Assembly: GCA_045539095.1 (NCBI GenBank)
Contig: JAZQER010000020.1
Coordinates: forward strand, 1-15,287
DNA length: 15,287 nt
Origin: SFWF01 sp045539095
GTDB lineage: Bacteria > Bacillota > Clostridia > Oscillospirales > Acutalibacteraceae
Direction of reading: 5' to 3'
Shown one piece after another: positions 14,601-15,287 of this stretch. Within the stretch, counting starts at the first letter, position 1. Every line of letters starts with the position of its first letter. Both the position numbers and the translations under genes were made by a program. Below the pieces are notes generated by a model. That model was not told where the DNA came from. It did not search any database and saw nothing but the letters and a program-made list of their open reading frames with translations.

Positions 14601-15287
14601 GGGTCTACGAACATACTGGCTGTCAGCGAATTGGTATGGTCGCTGAAAGAAAACTCAAGAATATTGGAATTCCCACGTTTTGTCTTTATACTTCTGACTT
14701 CTACTCCGAAAACCTCACCCCAGCAGGAAACGAACTTGTCGTCCTCGGTAACTTCAATCATAGGCTTGGTCTTATCGTCAAGACGTCTGCCCCAGAAAAG
14801 CTCTGCGCTCTCAAGGTACACGGGAAGTCCATTGGCAGGCTTGTAATCATATATCTTATGCGGTTTTGGCTCTGCCTTTTCAACCTTTTTAGGCTCTGGC
14901 TGCGATACCTCTTCTATTGGCGGCGGCAGTAATTCCTCTGTTTCAGTGACTCCTATGAAACTGATAGATACATCCCTTGAAAAACGATCCTTTACCGTTT
15001 TTTCGAAAATCTTATCCGCTCCGATACTTAGAATGGTGTCAAGTCCGCCGTATTTAAGCTCAACCGTGACTGAGTCACCCTCTATAGTGACTTTAGCCTT
15101 GTTAAAATATCCGTTAAGAATGGAATACTTTGTTTTAATTGCTTCAATAAGATCAAAGCACGCCTGTTCACAAAAAGATAACGGACTGTATTCAATATGT
15201 ACCTGTACCGCTTTAAGACCAAGCGTAACAGTTATATCCGATTTAAAGGCAGCAACAAAACTTGTCGGTATATAGCCCTCGGAAAAG
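11606..15287 (-). CDS. polC: DNA polymerase III alpha subunit, PolC type, without the inserted exonuclease (5' end outside window)
   Basis: Replicative polymerase of low-GC Gram-positives. The frame is open to the window edge, so the N-terminus is missing; 1226 residues are visible (numbered from the codon at 15286). An N-terminal domain and a Pro/Glu/Lys-rich linker (about 110-150) precede an OB fold (about 185-270). The PHP domain follows, with predicted ligands H287, H289, D296, H321, E351, H375, C425, D518 and H520. The DEDDh exonuclease normally inserted after the YGxE strand is absent: only about 20 residues join VNDEKYGTEF to VNHQIILVKN. The zinc finger (C691, C694, C716, C719) and palm aspartates D745, D747 (VPDIDLNF) and D872 (LKLDELG) are intact. 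A C-terminal helix-hairpin-helix region (LDGVGDKAADAL) and the clamp-binding tail QMTLF end the protein. An internal GTG at 14821 is not the start, because coding clearly continues upstream. Confidence 0.95.
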   Translation of the reverse strand, partial: FSEGYIPTSFVAAFKSDITVTLGLKAVQVHIEYSPLSFCEQACFDLIEAIKTKYSILNGYFNKAKVTIEGDSVTVELKYGGLDTILSIGADKIFEKTVKDRFSRDVSISFIGVTETEELLPPPIEEVSQPEPKKVEKAEPKPHKIYDYKPANGLPVYLESAELFWGRRLDDKTKPMIEVTEDDKFVSCWGEVFGVEVRSIKTKRGNSNILEFSFSDHTNSLTASMFVDPKDMDKLKDIKNGNYILVNGVYEFDTYKKEFIVKPKSIAKLQKYTEKDNYDGTKRVELHCHTNMSAKDAVSSGADIVRQAYNWGHKAIAITDHGVVQAYPSAAGEVKAIRKSGGDFKVIYGVESYFVNDEKYGTEFSSLYKQGKVNHQIILVKNLVGLKNLYKLVSGAHLDNFFKRPITLKSELDKYREGLIIGSACEQGELYKAVVEGKSDEELCEIANYYDYLEIQPLGNNEFMVRESSKPDKRNEKTGEVTPNKFRHVKSLEVIKDFNRKIVEIGDKLGKPVVATGDVHFLKKEDEIIRKILMAGQGYDDFDNQAPLYLKTTEEMLSDFDYFGDRAKEFVIDNPNTIADMVDGDVIPVPDGNYPPVIEGSDELLRKLCWEKAHATYGEKVPELVEKRLEKELNAIINNGFSIMYISAQKLVAFSEENGYLVGSRGSVGSSFVATMAGISEVNPLAPHYVCPKCCYSEFFTDGSVGSGFDLPEKSCPECGTLLHRDGHDIPFETFLGFKGDKVPDIDLNFSDEFQTQVQKYTETLFGSENVFKAGTISTVAEKTAFGFSKAYAEKKGIILSNAELNRLAGKVEKAQIKQTTGQHPAGMIVVPRDKTIYDFCPIQHPADDVNSDVITTHFDFHSIHDTILKLDELGHVIPTTYKYLEEYSGIPVSEVSMSDPKVYSLFSSTEALGVTPEAIDSTTGTYCIPEFGTSFVRGMLRDCKPKNFSDLLQISGLSHGTDVYLGNAKDLIEKGICTISEVIGTRDNIMVYLIHQGMEEGRAFKITETVRKGLVAKGKVQKEDWLAMEEDMRKVGVPEWYIESCGKIKYMFPKAHAAAYVTAAIRVGWYKVYRPIEFYCAYFTARPEDVDVETILKGKDAVKAYIRNIKLKGKEATKKELDVYENMLIFNEMFERGLEVLPLHLTKSHGRKYLVEDGKMRLPFVALDGVGDKAADALYAAAQSGNYLSKQEFQAEAGVSKTVVQRLSDMGVLDSLPDTNQMTLF

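Noticed and set aside
11606..14821. PolC starting at an internal GTG at 14821
   Set aside because: The frame continues open to the window edge with sequence resembling the PolC N-terminal domain and linker, so the true start is outside.

Overview
The window reads as a chromosomal segment of a low-GC, endospore-forming member of the Bacillota, most likely class Clostridia. The evidence is a Gram-positive type PolC, an intact spoIIA operon (spoIIAA-spoIIAB-sigF) and a clostridial-style M23 peptidase with a G5-like region. I cannot fix the genus from this sequence. Every convincing gene is on the minus strand, so transcription runs from high to low coordinates. Nothing here looks mobile, phage-derived or CRISPR-like.

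In order of transcription: polC (15287 to 11606, N-terminus outside the window); a 133-bp gap with interlocking inverted repeats and an extended -10 promoter; a membrane-anchored M23 peptidase (11472 to 10243) ending in an intrinsic terminator; a promoter driving a two-gene type IIA topoisomerase operon, B subunit (10130 to 8148) then A subunit (8105 to 5871); a strong promoter driving valS (5695 to 3065); a hairpin; folC (3019 to 1781); then the spoIIA operon (1687 to 287). At the left end is a very strong promoter with A-tracts. Its leader carries a boxA-like element and leaves the window, and it is probably the start of a ribosomal RNA operon.

Functionally the region combines chromosome replication (PolC), DNA topology (topoisomerase), envelope remodelling (M23), translation (ValRS, probable rrn), folate metabolism (FolC) and the forespore sigma-F switch. 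SpoIIAB holds sigma-F inactive or phosphorylates SpoIIAA, and unphosphorylated SpoIIAA releases sigma-F.

The most notable signal is in PolC. The DEDDh proofreading exonuclease normally inserted in its PHP domain is absent, while all nine predicted PHP metal ligands are present. The topoisomerase pair is divergent: the A subunit lacks a GyrA box and has Ala and Glu at the two main quinolone-resistance positions, and the B subunit has unusual TOPRIM and ATP-lid motifs. Other points are the interlocking repeats upstream of the M23 gene, a terminator-like hairpin facing the wrong way after the topoisomerase operon, and two look-alike GTATAT palindromes. I saw no convincing evidence of a wholly new multi-gene system.
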